64,000 nt of DNA from Gemmatimonadota bacterium (GTDB lineage Bacteria > Gemmatimonadota > Gemmatimonadetes > Palauibacterales > KS3-K002), in NCBI GenBank assembly GCA_020344015.1, contig CP070812.1, positions 3,609,668 to 3,673,667 of the forward strand, written 5' to 3'. Below are positions 9,337 to 18,830 of the stretch, in pieces (the first letter of the stretch is position 1; every line of letters begins with the position of its first letter). The notes below the pieces were generated by a model. It searched no databases. It was not told the origin of the DNA and saw only the letters and a program-made list of their open reading frames with translations. The translations under genes and the position numbers were made by a program.

Positions 9337-9338
9337 GA

Positions 9339-10202
9339 TCAGCGCCCGTCGCCCATCTCGGACCGCTCCCAGAAGTCCGTCAGGTCTAGGGTATCGGCAC
9401 GCTCGACCAGCACCATCACCTCGCGCACGGCGTCCGGGTGAACCGCCGGCTCGACCAGGTAGCTCTTCGCCCAACCGGCCTCTTCCGCCGTCTGCCGGGT
9501 GACCCAGCCGATCGGGATACCGCGCGGGAAGATCCCTCCCAGCCCGGACGTCAGCAGCTCGGTGCCGGCGGGAAGCTCTGCCTGGAACGGGGCACCCTCG
9601 AGCAACATGGCCAGGGGCGTGCCAGCGAGCGGTCTGATGATCCCGAATACGCTGCCGTCCGTCGTCATCACGCTGACTCGGAAATCCGGGTGGGTCCAGA
9701 AGTCGCCGGCCGCCTGGGCCGGGAAGACAGATCGCACGATGCCTACCAGTCCGCCGGGCGCAACAACCGGTGCATCGGTCGCGACACCCACGCCCGACCC
9801 CGCATCCAGCACGAACGAGCGCTTCACGCCTTCACCGGCCCGACCTGCCGGTGTCAGGTTGGCCGGTCGGAAGCGGTCTCTCCCGCGCTCGGCCAGCTCG
9901 AGCAGCGCCCGCAGCCGCAGGTTCTCCTCCTCGACCCCCTGCAGCGCCAGCACCCGCGCGGCCAGGGAATCGCGATCCGCCGCCAGTTGCTGGAAACTCG
10001 CGCGAGCTGTCCGTGTGTCCGCCAACCAGGTGTGGAGGTGGAGGACCGGTGCCAGAACCGTCGAACGCAACGCCGTCGCCAAGGTAAGCTGACGCTCGTG
10101 TGGCAAGGTCATGAGGACGACCGCCCCGAGCAGTAAGAGGAGGAGGGCCAAGAGGTCACGGCGCGCCTGCCGTTTCGCCCCAGGCTCCGGAGTCCCGCCC
10201 AA
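9339..10202 (-). CDS. mreC: Rod-shape-determining protein MreC
   Basis: A bitopic periplasmic scaffold of the elongasome. After a basic N-terminus there is one membrane segment (LLALLLLLLGAVVLMTLP), a coiled coil (about residues 60-100, with EEENLRLRALLELAE), and the beta-barrel domain with SGVGVATDAPVVAPGGLVG and LLTSGLGGIFPRGIPIGWV. The start is uncertain. No ATG or GTG fits, and the TTG at 10202-10200, right after the mreB stop at 10208, gives 287 aa; a CTG four codons earlier would overlap that stop. Confidence 0.88.
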   Translation of the reverse strand: MGGTPEPGAKRQARRDLLALLLLLLGAVVLMTLPHERQLTLATALRSTVLAPVLHLHTWLADTRTARASFQQLAADRDSLAARVLALQGVEEENLRLRALLELAERGRDRFRPANLTPAGRAGEGVKRSFVLDAGSGVGVATDAPVVAPGGLVGIVRSVFPAQAAGDFWTHPDFRVSVMTTDGSVFGIIRPLAGTPLAMLLEGAPFQAELPAGTELLTSGLGGIFPRGIPIGWVTRQTAEEAGWAKSYLVEPAVHPDAVREVMVLVERADTLDLTDFWERSEMGDGR

Positions 10203-10207
10203 TTGAC

Positions 10208-11245
10208 TCAGCTGGACAGCACCCCTCTGTATCTGTGAAGGTCGTCGAGGATGCGTCCGCCGCCACGGACTACGCACGTCAGTGGTTCCTCGTCCACGTG
10301 GATCGGTAAGTTGGTTTCTTCCTGCAGAAGTCGATCCAGCCCGCGGATCAGCGAGCCGCCGCCGGTCATGACGATCCCGCGATCAACTATGTCGCTGGCC
10401 AGTTCGGGCGGCGTGATCTCCAGCGCCCGACGGACCGCCTCGACCACCTGCTGGATCGGTTCCTGGATGTGTTCCCTGACCTCCTCGGAATGGATGCGCA
10501 CCGTCTTCGGGATGCCGGAGACGAGATCGCGCCCCTTCACATCCATCTCACGCTCGTCGCCTACCGGGGCGGCCGAGCCGATCTGGATCTTGATCGCCTC
10601 TGCAGTCGGCTCGCCGACAAGCAGATTGTAATTCTTGCGCAAGAATGTGACGATCGCCGCATCGATCTCGTCACCACCCACCCGGATGGACGTGTCCGAA
10701 ACGATGCCGCCCAGCGCGATCACGGCGATCTCGGTCGTACCACCACCGATGTCGATCACCATGTTGCCGGTCGGCGTCTCAACCGGTAGACCTACACCGA
10801 TCGCGGCGGCCATCGGCTCCGCCACCATGTAGACTTCCTTGGCACCCGCCGCCTGCGCACCCGCCCGCACAGCCCGGCGCTCCAGCTCGGTGATGCCCGA
10901 CGGCACTCCGATCACCACACGCGGCTTCAGCCGAAAGACGCGCTTGGCGGTCACCATCCTCAGGAAGTGCCTGAGCATGAGCTCGCTGACGTCAACGTCG
11001 GCGATTACACCATCCTTCAGAGGGCGGACCGCCTCTATCCCACCGGGGGTCCGGCCAAGCATACCCTTCGCCTCCAGCCCGACGCCGAGCACCTTCCCGT
11101 TCGACTTGTCGATGGCCACTACCGACGGCTCGTTCAGGACGATACCCTCGCCCTTCACGTAGATCAGCGTGTTGGCCGTTCCCAGGTCGACAGCTATATC
11201 GTTGACAGGGAGCAGCCTGCCAGTATCGAACCAACCGAAACCCAT
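10208..11245 (-). CDS. mreB: Actin-like cell-shape protein MreB
   Basis: A bacterial actin (345 aa) that forms membrane-bound filaments guiding lateral wall synthesis, so the organism is expected to be rod-shaped. The phosphate-1 motif AVDLGTANTLIYVKG, phosphate-2 VIDIGGGTTEIAV and the adenosine motif IVMTGGGSLIRGLD are intact. GGGAGG lies about 14 bases before the ATG at 11245. It is the first gene of mreB-mreC-mreD-mrdA-rodA. The upstream region to ald carries a palindrome. Confidence 0.97.
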   Translation of the reverse strand: MGFGWFDTGRLLPVNDIAVDLGTANTLIYVKGEGIVLNEPSVVAIDKSNGKVLGVGLEAKGMLGRTPGGIEAVRPLKDGVIADVDVSELMLRHFLRMVTAKRVFRLKPRVVIGVPSGITELERRAVRAGAQAAGAKEVYMVAEPMAAAIGVGLPVETPTGNMVIDIGGGTTEIAVIALGGIVSDTSIRVGGDEIDAAIVTFLRKNYNLLVGEPTAEAIKIQIGSAAPVGDEREMDVKGRDLVSGIPKTVRIHSEEVREHIQEPIQQVVEAVRRALEITPPELASDIVDRGIVMTGGGSLIRGLDRLLQEETNLPIHVDEEPLTCVVRGGGRILDDLHRYRGVLSS

Positions 11246-11375
11246 GAGATCAGCTCATCCTCCCGGCGGTGGGCGGGAGCCCACGGCTTTCCAGATCCTC
11301 ACAACCCCCAGGTTGGGCGGACAGGGTAGTCTAGCCTCCAATACTAGACAGAGAGGGCACGGCGGCGCAATGATT

Positions 11376-11461
11376 CGGCGATTTGGGGATTTGGGGATTC
11401 GGGGATCCGGGGGCCGGAGAGGGACTCTCCAAACCCCCGACTCCCCGACTCCCCGATTCTC
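11376..11461. repeat. GGGGATTC-type long palindrome between ald and mreB
   Basis: The left arm is built of repeated GGGGATTT/GGGGATTC units (to 11413). The right arm is CCCCCGACTCCCC plus repeats (11434-11460). They pair over about 27 bases with about five mismatches. A perfect six-base apical stem GGAGAG/CTCTCC (11416-11421 and 11425-11430) caps the hairpin. The right arm ends one base from the ald stop codon. The same unit and a similar apex recur at 42942-43035. It may terminate ald transcription, but it has no T-run. Confidence 0.75.
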
Positions 11462-12577
11462 TTACCCGAGGATCTCCCCGATCGGCGTGTAATCCAAGCC
11501 GAAGGCCTCCGCAACGCCGGGGCAGGTAACCTTCGACTCGACCGTGTTCACACCCAACGCCAGCGCCCCATCCTCGCGGCAGGCCTTATCCCAGCCGTCG
11601 TCCGCCAGCTTGAGCGCGTAAGGGAAGGTCGCGTTGGTCAGCGCGAGAGTCGACGTGCGCGGCACGGCACCGGGCATGTTCGCCACGCAGTAATGGATGA
11701 CCCCTTCGACCACGTAGGTCGGGTCTTCGTGGGTCGTAGGCTTCACGGTCTCGACGCATCCACCCTGGTCGACGGCAACGTCAACGATCACCGACCCGTT
11801 CTTCATGAGCTTCAGATCCGCCTTCGATACCAGGTGCGGTGCTTTCGCGCCGGGCAGCAGTACCGCCCCCACGACGAGATCGGAACGCTTGATCGCGTCC
11901 AGAATGTTGTGCCGGTTCGAGTACTCCCCTACGACGTTCTTGGGCATCACGTCATCCAGGTAGCGCAGCCGCTCCAGGCTGACGTCGAGGACCGTGACGC
12001 GAGCGCCCAGTCCGGCAGCCATCCATGCGGCCTGAGTGCCGACCACGCCACCGCCGAGAATCGCGACCTCTGCAGGATGCACGCCGGGCACTCCGCCCAG
12101 CAGGATGCCGAGGCCGCCGAAGGTCTTCTCCAGGTATTTCGCGCCTTCCTGGATCGCCATGCGGCCCGCGACCTCGCTCATCGGCGTGAGCAATGGCAGT
12201 TCGCCGGTCTCGAGCTGGACGGTCTCGTAGGCAATGGTCACGGCGCCGGTCTCGAGCATCGCCATCGTCAGCACTTCGTCCGCCGCGTAGTGGAAGTAGG
12301 TGAAAATCACATGATCCCGTTTTACGCGTGGGTACTCCTCAGCAATCGGCTCTTTCACCTTCACGATCATCTCCGAACCTGCCCAGACATCGTCGGCGCT
12401 GTCGATCATTGCCGCACCGGCAGCCTTGTACGCGGCATCATCGAAGCCGCTGCCGACTCCGGCGTTCTTTTCGACAAGCACCTTGTGACCGTGGGCGATC
12501 AGGGTCTCAACCCCCGCTGGCACCATCGCCACACGGTTCTCCGCCGTTTTGATCTCCTTCGGTACTCCGACGATCAT
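11462..12577 (-). CDS. ald: Alanine dehydrogenase
   Basis: An NAD-dependent enzyme (371 aa) for reversible deamination of L-alanine to pyruvate and ammonia. It has the family N-terminus [15 protein letters not shown], the substrate-binding MVPAGVETL and KVKEP stretches, and the Rossmann motif [19 protein letters not shown] near residue 175. The ATG is preceded by GGCTAGGGAG. A loose promoter-like pair (TTGTCC, 18 bases, TATCTG) lies in the 59 bp upstream. It appears to be transcribed alone. Confidence 0.96.
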   Translation of the reverse strand: MIVGVPKEIKTAENRVAMVPAGVETLIAHGHKVLVEKNAGVGSGFDDAAYKAAGAAMIDSADDVWAGSEMIVKVKEPIAEEYPRVKRDHVIFTYFHYAADEVLTMAMLETGAVTIAYETVQLETGELPLLTPMSEVAGRMAIQEGAKYLEKTFGGLGILLGGVPGVHPAEVAILGGGVVGTQAAWMAAGLGARVTVLDVSLERLRYLDDVMPKNVVGEYSNRHNILDAIKRSDLVVGAVLLPGAKAPHLVSKADLKLMKNGSVIVDVAVDQGGCVETVKPTTHEDPTYVVEGVIHYCVANMPGAVPRTSTLALTNATFPYALKLADDGWDKACREDGALALGVNTVESKVTCPGVAEAFGLDYTPIGEILG

Positions 12578-12636
12578 CTCCCTAGCCTCGCTCGTTAAGG
12601 GCCAGATATCTCTAACCGCACAAGACGGACAAATCT

Positions 12637-13926
12637 CTAGTCGGTTGGCTCGGCAGCTTGGGGCTCGGGGCCGAGGCGGATCACTGCCTGCTGCTCAGGA
12701 GCATAGTATTTCCGGCAAAGGTCGGCCACCTCCTTCTCGCCGACCGCATCGATTCGCCCACAGATCTCGTCCAACGTCAGGTACGGTTCGTCGTAAAGTG
12801 CCACACCGGCGAGACGCTGTAGCCGTGCCGATGTCGACTCCAACGAAAGCAGCACCTGGCCTTTCGTCTGGTTCTTGACCGCCCGCAGCTCTTCACTTGC
12901 GAGGCCGGTGCCAGACAGCAGGCCCAGTTCCTCGCGGACCTCCTCGACCGCTCGCTCGGCGCTGTCGGGCCCGGTCGCCATGTACACGCCGGCCAGGCCA
13001 CCGCGGGCGTAGAATGATTGGAAGGTGTAGATCGTGTACGCCAGGCCCAGTTCCTCCCTGACACGCTGGAACAGTCGGCTGCTCATTCCGCCGCCGAGGG
13101 CGGTGGAGACGAGAATCGACGCGTAGCGGCGCCGGTCGCTGCGCGGGAAGGTGGGGGCACCCAGACAGATGTGTGTCTGTGCCGTGTCGCGCTCGACCAG
13201 TTTCTTCTCCGGCCCAGCCAGCGCGGGCTCGGGAACGCTCGGCACCTCAACCTGCTCACGAGTCTGTGGGAAGTACCGCGCCACCAACTCGAGCAGCTCC
13301 TCGTGCTCGATGTTCCCCGCGGCGGCAACCACACAGGCGCCCGGCCGATAAGCGGCCTGCCAGAGCCGGTGCAGGTCGTCATGCGTAATCGCGCCCACCG
13401 TCTCTGCCGTTCCGAGTACCGGGTTGCCATAGGGATGCTGGCCCCACGTGGCACGCGCGTGCAGATCAAAGACGAGCTCTTCCGGCGTATCCTCGACCCC
13501 AGCGATCTCTTCGAGGATTACCCGGCGCTCGATCTCGAGGTCTTGCTCACGCAGTAGCGGCCTGAAGACTAGGTCCGTCAGTACGTCGGCGGCGATGGGC
13601 AGGTGCTCATCCAGGACTTTGGCGTAGCAGGCCGTGTGCTCACGTGACGTGTAAGCATCGAGTGACCCACCGATCCCCTCCACTTCGAGCGCGATCTGGC
13701 GAGCCGTCCGCCCCTCGGTCCCCTTGAAGATCATATGCTCCAACAGGTGAGACGACCCCATCCTCTCCGCCGCATCGTGGCTGGCGCCCCAACGGACCCA
13801 AATGCCGACTGCCGCAGAGCGCACGGTGGAGATATGCTCGGAAAGCACAACCGGCCCGCCATCGATTAGGGTTTGGAAGACGGCCTCGTCGAGCTGGACG
13901 GTCTGGTCAGCAGCAGCGCTTCTCAT
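12637..13926 (-). CDS. M16-family zinc metallopeptidase (pitrilysin-like)
   Basis: A 429-aa processing-peptidase-like protein. The inverted zinc motif HLLEH is at residues 60-64 (SSHLLEHMIFKGT), with the third ligand expected in the RRVILEEIAGVEDTPEEL region. The C-terminal half is the catalytically inactive repeat usual in single M16 subunits. It lies downstream of pnp, a common bacterial order, but the pnp terminator at 13944-13977 separates them, so expression depends on read-through or a local promoter. The physiological substrate is unknown. Confidence 0.9.
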   Translation of the reverse strand: MRSAAADQTVQLDEAVFQTLIDGGPVVLSEHISTVRSAAVGIWVRWGASHDAAERMGSSHLLEHMIFKGTEGRTARQIALEVEGIGGSLDAYTSREHTACYAKVLDEHLPIAADVLTDLVFRPLLREQDLEIERRVILEEIAGVEDTPEELVFDLHARATWGQHPYGNPVLGTAETVGAITHDDLHRLWQAAYRPGACVVAAAGNIEHEELLELVARYFPQTREQVEVPSVPEPALAGPEKKLVERDTAQTHICLGAPTFPRSDRRRYASILVSTALGGGMSSRLFQRVREELGLAYTIYTFQSFYARGGLAGVYMATGPDSAERAVEEVREELGLLSGTGLASEELRAVKNQTKGQVLLSLESTSARLQRLAGVALYDEPYLTLDEICGRIDAVGEKEVADLCRKYYAPEQQAVIRLGPEPQAAEPTD

Positions 13927-13943
13927 GGGCCACCACGCAGAGC

Positions 13944-13977
13944 AAAAAGGCCCGCCCCGTTACAGGCGGGACGGGCC
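13944..13977 (-). terminator. Rho-independent terminator after pnp
   Basis: On the minus strand GGCCCG-T-CCCG pairs with CGGG-G-CGGGCC around a 7-base loop, followed directly by TTTTT (13948-13944). It lies 25 bases past the pnp stop and just before the M16 peptidase start, so it should end most of the rpsO-pnp message. Confidence 0.85.
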
Positions 13978-14002
13978 TCCTGTACAGCGAGCGGAATCGG
14001 CC

Positions 14003-16123
14003 TCACGAGCGCTCGGCCGTTTCCGGTTCTGTCTCCGACGACATCGCCGCCCGGCGCGAGAGGCGCATGCGGCCGCGGTCGTCGATCGAGATCAGCTTGA
14101 CCTTGACCGTGTCGCCGCGCTTAACGACATCCTCGGTCTTTTCGACCCGCCCCTCCTCGAGCTCGGAGATATGGCAGAGTGCCTCGACGCCGGGTAAGAT
14201 TTCGACGAAGGCGCCGAACGAGGTCGTATTCTTGACGACACCTTCGTAAACGCGGCCGATCTCCGGCTCCTGTACGATCGCCTCGACAATCTCACGCGCC
14301 TTTTCGCCGGCCTCTCCCGACACCGAGGAGATCGTGATCAGCCCGCTGTCCTCTATGTTGACCTCGGCACCGGTCTGCTCCTCGATTCCACGGATCGTCT
14401 TACCCTTCGGGCCGATCACCTCACCAATCTTCTCCGGGTTCACCTGCAGTGTGATGATCCGCGGCGCGGTGGGCGACAGGTCGGAGCGCGGCTCGGCCAG
14501 CGTCTTGTCCATGATATCCAGAATGTGATTGCGGGCCTCACGCGCGCGCGCCATCGCCTCGCGCAACAGTTGCGTCGAGATGCCTTCGACCTTGATGTCC
14601 ATCTGGACCGAGGTGATCCCCTGGCGGGTCCCGGCCACCTTGAAGTCCATGTCTCCAAGGTGATCCTCGATGCCCATGATGTCGGTCAGGATTTCGACCC
14701 TGTCACCTTCCTTTATCATGCCCATCGCCACCCCGGCGCAGGCAGCGCGCACCGGCACGCCAGCCTGCATCAGGGCGAGCGAGCCGCCGCACACCGTCGC
14801 CATGGACGAGGAGCCATTCGACTCGAGGATGTCGCTCACGACGCGTATCGTGTAGGGGAAGTCCTCGTAGGCCGGCAGCAGCGGCTGCAGGGCACGTTCT
14901 GCCAGGGCGCCGTGGCCGATCTCGCGCCGCGAGGTGCCACGGAACATACGGACCTCGCCGACCGAGAACGGCGGGAAGTTGTAGTGGAGCATGAACGACT
15001 TCGACGTCTCCTGCAGGACATCGATCGTGTCGATCCGCTGTTCATCGCGGCTGGTCCCGAGAGTCACAACCGACAGCGATTGTGTGCTGCCGCGCGTAAA
15101 GAGCGCCGAGCCATGGGTGCGCGGCAACAGACCTATCTCGCAGGAGATCGAGCGCACCTCCTCAGGCGTGCGGCCGTCGACTCGCTCCCGCTTCCCGAGG
15201 ATCTGAGCGCGCAAGGTCTCGTACTCGATCTGGTCGACGACCTTGTTGACCTGCTCCTCGTAGTTCTCGATCTCCTCGAAGTCGTCGGCTAGCTCATCTA
15301 TGATGTCCTTGCGCAGAGCGGAGAGTGCCTCGCTGCGCTCTTCCTTGTTGGGAAGGTTTAGCGCTTCATCCACACGCTGCGACGCGAGATCCTGGACACG
15401 CGATACGAGAGCTTCTTTCAAATCGAGCGGGGTCCACTCCATCTTCGGCTTTGCCAGCGGCTCGACCAGCTCCTTCTGGATCGCCACCAATTCGCGAATC
15501 CCCTGGTGCGCGAACTCGAGGGCATCGACGAGCTCATCATCCGAGATCTCGAGGGCACCGCCCTCGACCATCACTATCGACTCTGCCGAGCCAGCCACGA
15601 TTAAGTCGACGTCGGAAAATTCGAGTTGCTGGAATGTGGGATTGAGCACCCACTCGCCCTCCAGCCGGCCAACCCGCACACCTGCGATCGGGTATGGGAA
15701 CGGCACGTTCGACAAGTTGAGCGCCGCCGACGCACCGAGCAGGCCGAGGACGTCGGCATCGTTTTCCTGGTCGGCGGATAAGATGGTTATGACGACCTGA
15801 GTCTCGTTGTTGAAGCCCTTGGGGAAGAGCGGCCGAATCGACCGATCGATCTGACGGGCCGAGAGAACCTCCTTCTCACCCGGCCGGCCTTCACGCTTGA
15901 AGAAACCGCCCGGGATCTTGCCCGCCGCGTAACTCTTCTCGCGGTACTCCACGGTCAGAGGGAAGAAGGGCAGTTGCGTCGGCTTCTTCTCAGCGACGAC
16001 AGTTGCGAGTATTGTCGTCTCGCCGAACTGCACGAGGACCGCGCCGTCCGCCTGTCGGGCCATGCGGCCTGCCTCCATTATCAGAGTGCGGCCGGCGAAT
16101 TTGCGTTCAATCAGTGTTGCCAT
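14003..16123 (-). CDS. pnp: Polyribonucleotide nucleotidyltransferase (PNPase)
   Basis: A 3'-5' phosphorolytic exoribonuclease of the RNA degradosome (706 aa). Two RNase PH repeats flank a helical domain; the active second repeat contains LFTRGSTQSL and VCGGSLALMQAGVP. A KH domain (VIGPKGKTIRGI, near residue 565) and an S1 domain (GRVYEGVVKNTTSFGAFVEILPG, near residue 630) bind RNA. It follows rpsO, the classic bacterial order, across an intercistronic hairpin. Length is normal. Confidence 0.97.
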   Translation of the reverse strand: MATLIERKFAGRTLIMEAGRMARQADGAVLVQFGETTILATVVAEKKPTQLPFFPLTVEYREKSYAAGKIPGGFFKREGRPGEKEVLSARQIDRSIRPLFPKGFNNETQVVITILSADQENDADVLGLLGASAALNLSNVPFPYPIAGVRVGRLEGEWVLNPTFQQLEFSDVDLIVAGSAESIVMVEGGALEISDDELVDALEFAHQGIRELVAIQKELVEPLAKPKMEWTPLDLKEALVSRVQDLASQRVDEALNLPNKEERSEALSALRKDIIDELADDFEEIENYEEQVNKVVDQIEYETLRAQILGKRERVDGRTPEEVRSISCEIGLLPRTHGSALFTRGSTQSLSVVTLGTSRDEQRIDTIDVLQETSKSFMLHYNFPPFSVGEVRMFRGTSRREIGHGALAERALQPLLPAYEDFPYTIRVVSDILESNGSSSMATVCGGSLALMQAGVPVRAACAGVAMGMIKEGDRVEILTDIMGIEDHLGDMDFKVAGTRQGITSVQMDIKVEGISTQLLREAMARAREARNHILDIMDKTLAEPRSDLSPTAPRIITLQVNPEKIGEVIGPKGKTIRGIEEQTGAEVNIEDSGLITISSVSGEAGEKAREIVEAIVQEPEIGRVYEGVVKNTTSFGAFVEILPGVEALCHISELEEGRVEKTEDVVKRGDTVKVKLISIDDRGRMRLSRRAAMSSETEPETAERS

Positions 16124-16160
16124 GGTAACCGTTGTTTCCTTACTGCTAAAGAATTGAATA

Positions 16161-16188
16161 GGAAACGCCCCCGAAGGTCATCGGGGGC
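16161..16188 (-). terminator. Intercistronic hairpin between rpsO and pnp
   Basis: A perfect eight-base stem, TCGGGGGC (16181-16188) with GCCCCCGA (16167-16174), six-base loop. On the minus strand it is followed by GTTTCC, so the T-run is short. In E. coli the same junction has a terminator and an RNase III site that govern pnp. Here it could be a partial terminator or a processing site. Confidence 0.65.
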
Positions 16189-16196
16189 TTCTCTGT

Positions 16197-16466
16197 CTAT
16201 CCGCGCAGGCCAAGATCCTTGACTAGCTGCCTGTAAGCCTCGGGGTCAGTCCGGTTGAGATAGCGAAGCAGGCGGCGGCGCCTGCCAACCCACTTGAGGA
16301 GTCCCTGGCGGCTGTGGTGATCCTTCGGGTGCTCGCGTAGGTGCTCCGTGAGATCGGTGATCCGCCGGGTGAGCAGTGCGATCTGAACCGGCGTCGAACC
16401 GCAATCGTTGGGACTTTGCCGGTACTTCTCAATGAGCGCTTCGCGCTCTTGCTTGGTCATTACCAT
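16197..16466 (-). CDS. rpsO: 30S ribosomal protein S15
   Basis: An 89-aa primary 16S rRNA-binding protein of the small subunit platform. Conserved stretches [26 protein letters not shown] and [10 protein letters not shown] are intact. The start at 16466 gives exactly the E. coli length and register. A second ATG at 16460 has a better-spaced ACAGG and could be used instead. It lies between ribF and pnp. Confidence 0.97.
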   Translation of the reverse strand: MVMTKQEREALIEKYRQSPNDCGSTPVQIALLTRRITDLTEHLREHPKDHHSRQGLLKWVGRRRRLLRYLNRTDPEAYRQLVKDLGLRG

Positions 16467-16494
16467 CCTGTAGCGACTCTCTGGCTAGAACAGC

Positions 16495-16508
16495 CCGGCC
16501 GAAGCCGG
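16495..16508 (-). terminator. UUCG-capped hairpin between ribF and rpsO
   Basis: On the minus strand CCGGC-TTCG-GCCGG forms a five-base stem with a very stable UUCG tetraloop, followed by GCTGTTCT. It is a short and weak terminator candidate, or just a stabilising hairpin ahead of rpsO. Confidence 0.35.
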
Positions 16509-16536
16509 TTTCCAGTGTCTAGATAGACCGACAAAG

Positions 16537-17496
16537 TTATTCCGACCCCCTGTCTATGTAAAGGCGGCCCGAGCGGAAGAATTCCACCGCTTCCTCCCGG
16601 TCGCGCCTCATCTGCTCGACCAGCTCGGCGGCCGAGGCAAAAGGCTGAATGTCCCGCAGCCGGGCCAGGAACTCGACCTGCACCAGCTCGCCGTAAAGGT
16701 CGCCGTCGAAATCGAGCAGGTGTAGCTCGATCGACGGCGGCGAGCCACGGAACGTCGGTCGCGGGCCCAAATGCAAGAGGCCGGGTCCCTGATGGGACCT
16801 TGAAGCGGCGCTCACCGCGTAGATCCCGTCCCGCGGCAGAAGTTTATCGCTATGGCCGACGGTAACGTTTGCCGTGGCAAAGCCCAAAGTCCGGCCGCGC
16901 CCCTCACCATGAACGACAACCCCGGTCAGCGAGTACGGACGACCCAACCCCTTGGCAGCCCGCTCGACATCGCCTGCCTGTAGGGCGCTACGGATGCGGC
17001 TGGATGAGATGGTCTCGTCGTTCATCAGCGCTGCTCCCAGGACCTCTACGTCGAAGCCCAAGCGTGCCCCGACCTCGCGGATCGTCTCGGCATCTCCGCT
17101 ACGATCCCGACCGAAGCCGTGATCATAGCCCACGACCAGTCGTTTCATGCGGAAGCGCTCGAGCAGGACGTCGCGAACGAATTCCTCTGGCAGATATTGG
17201 GAGAGCGATCGAGTGAAGCCCAGGAACACGGCGTAATCGATCCCCGAGAGCGATAGAATCCCCTTCTTCTCGTTCGGCGTGGTGAGTAAGCGAGGCGCGA
17301 TCTCGGGACGCACGATCTTCAGCGGGTGAGGATCGAACGTGATCAGCACACTGTGTAGGTCGTCCTCGCGAGCCGCCTCGCACAGGCGCTGCAGCACAGC
17401 CCAGTGCCCGCGGTGCACCCCATCGAACGTACCGACCGTGATTGCGGCGCCCCGCGCATGGGGCGGCAGTCCGTGATTCTCGAGCGTGCGCTCCAA
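16537..17496 (-). CDS. ribF: Bifunctional riboflavin kinase / FAD synthetase
   Basis: A 319-aa enzyme that phosphorylates riboflavin to FMN and adenylates it to FAD. The N-terminal nucleotidyltransferase has VGTFDGVHRGHWAVLQRL (residues 22-39) and LVVGYDHGFGRDRSGD; SSSRIR follows near residue 160. The C-terminal kinase has GRTLGFATANV and DGIYAV. Translation probably starts at TTG 17496. Its place after truB is typical. Confidence 0.95.
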   Translation of the reverse strand: MERTLENHGLPPHARGAAITVGTFDGVHRGHWAVLQRLCEAAREDDLHSVLITFDPHPLKIVRPEIAPRLLTTPNEKKGILSLSGIDYAVFLGFTRSLSQYLPEEFVRDVLLERFRMKRLVVGYDHGFGRDRSGDAETIREVGARLGFDVEVLGAALMNDETISSSRIRSALQAGDVERAAKGLGRPYSLTGVVVHGEGRGRTLGFATANVTVGHSDKLLPRDGIYAVSAASRSHQGPGLLHLGPRPTFRGSPPSIELHLLDFDGDLYGELVQVEFLARLRDIQPFASAAELVEQMRRDREEAVEFFRSGRLYIDRGSE

Positions 17497-17516
17497 CTAG
17501 TTCATCCCCCTCGCAC

Positions 17517-18425
17517 TCAATCGACCGGACCTCCGAACACTTTCCTCGGCCATATTCGAGACTGTCGCTGCTCGACGATGGCTATCAGGGAGCCAGCCAC
17601 AAATGCGGCGGCCGGGCCAGCGAGCCGTTCCCTGCCCCAACTCGCTGGCCGACCGTGACGGACGGCCTCGGCGGTCTCGACGTCGAGATCCAATCGTCTG
17701 AGGCCCGCGACCGCCTCTTCGGGCGGCCGGAGCTGGGCACGCAGCTCGTCCGCTGGCGTGTCACGTTCCAGTTGAAGCGCGTCTTCGACACTGAATGCGC
17801 CTATTTGCAGCCTGCGTAACTCCACGAGATGCCCTCCGACGCCCAGCGCCTCGCCCACGTCGCGGGCTATCGCTCGTACATAGGTGCCGCTGGAACACGC
17901 GACCTCGAAGCGCACATCGGGCAGTGACAGGTCCCGAAGCTCGATGTTCTCAACCTTCACCCGCCGCGGCTCGAGCTCGACGTCCCCGCCCGCACGCGCC
18001 AGCGAGTAGGCTCGCCGGCCCGAGAGTTTCCTGGCCGAAAACGCCGGTGGGAGCTGCTCGATTTCACCGACCTGGGCCGCCAGTGCTCGCCGTACCGCCG
18101 CCGCGTCGAGTTCGCCCCAGTCGTCGCTTCGCCCGATCACCGTTCCTGTCCGATCGTCGCTGTCGGTGGTCTCACCCAAGCGAATGACACCGCGGTAGAC
18201 CTTGGGCAACGGGATCAGGTATTCGGCCAGGCGGGTCGCCCAGCCGACGCAGAGCACGAGTAGCCCGCTGGCGAACGGGTCGAGTGTCCCGGTGTGACCG
18301 ACGCGCCGCACCCCGGTGGTTCGACGCACGAGCGCGGCCATATCGTGCGATGTGGGGCCTTCCGGTTTGTCGACCAAGAGCAGGCCGGCTGCTTCAGCCC
18401 CCATCCTCTTCCTCTTGCGGCTCAT
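17517..18425 (-). CDS. truB: tRNA pseudouridine-55 synthase
   Basis: This enzyme (302 aa) makes the universal pseudouridine 55 in the T-loop of tRNA. The motif LLLVDKPEGPTSHD opens the domain, and GHTGTLDPFASGLL contains the catalytic Asp. The start MSRKRKRMG at 18425 resembles the E. coli N-terminus. An alternative ATG at 18404 has a strong GAGG ahead of it. Either start overlaps the end of rbfA, which implies coupling. Confidence 0.96.
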   Translation of the reverse strand: MSRKRKRMGAEAAGLLLVDKPEGPTSHDMAALVRRTTGVRRVGHTGTLDPFASGLLVLCVGWATRLAEYLIPLPKVYRGVIRLGETTDSDDRTGTVIGRSDDWGELDAAAVRRALAAQVGEIEQLPPAFSARKLSGRRAYSLARAGGDVELEPRRVKVENIELRDLSLPDVRFEVACSSGTYVRAIARDVGEALGVGGHLVELRRLQIGAFSVEDALQLERDTPADELRAQLRPPEEAVAGLRRLDLDVETAEAVRHGRPASWGRERLAGPAAAFVAGSLIAIVEQRQSRIWPRKVFGGPVD

Positions 18426-18774
18426 CCGGCAGATCGATCTCGGCCAGCAACTCGTGGATGCGCGCCGCGCGTTCCTGGGTTCGGTCGATCTCGAAATGCA
18501 GCTCGGGGGTCCGGCGAATTCTCAACCCGCGCCCGATGCGGGAGCGGATGAAGCCGGCGGCGCTGTCCAGACCTGCAATCGCCTCCGCTTTCCGGGTCTC
18601 GTCACCATGCACCTGGACGTAGACGGTAGCTTCCTTCAGGTCGGGCGTGACTACGACGTCGCTGACGGTGACCTCTCCGATGCGAACGTCTTTGACCTCG
18701 CGCTGCAGTAAGCGCGATATCTCTTCCCTCAGCAGAGGACCCAATCTCTGAGTACGCGAGTACTCTTTTTTCAT
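18394..18774 (-). CDS. rbfA: 30S ribosome-binding factor A
   Basis: A small KH-fold protein (126 aa) needed for late 16S maturation and cold growth. The start MKKEYSRTQRLGPLLREEIS, the core VRIGEVTVSDVVVTPDLKEATVYV and GLRIRRTPELHFEID fit the family. The ATG is at 18774 with GGTGAT just ahead. It lies between ylxP and truB in the infB operon. Confidence 0.95.
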   Translation of the reverse strand: MKKEYSRTQRLGPLLREEISRLLQREVKDVRIGEVTVSDVVVTPDLKEATVYVQVHGDETRKAEAIAGLDSAAGFIRSRIGRGLRIRRTPELHFEIDRTQERAARIHELLAEIDLPDEPQEEEDGG

Positions 18775-18830
18775 CAGATCACCGATGAGACGACTGCAGC
18801 CATCCCCGGAATCCGGACAAGTCGTCGGAC

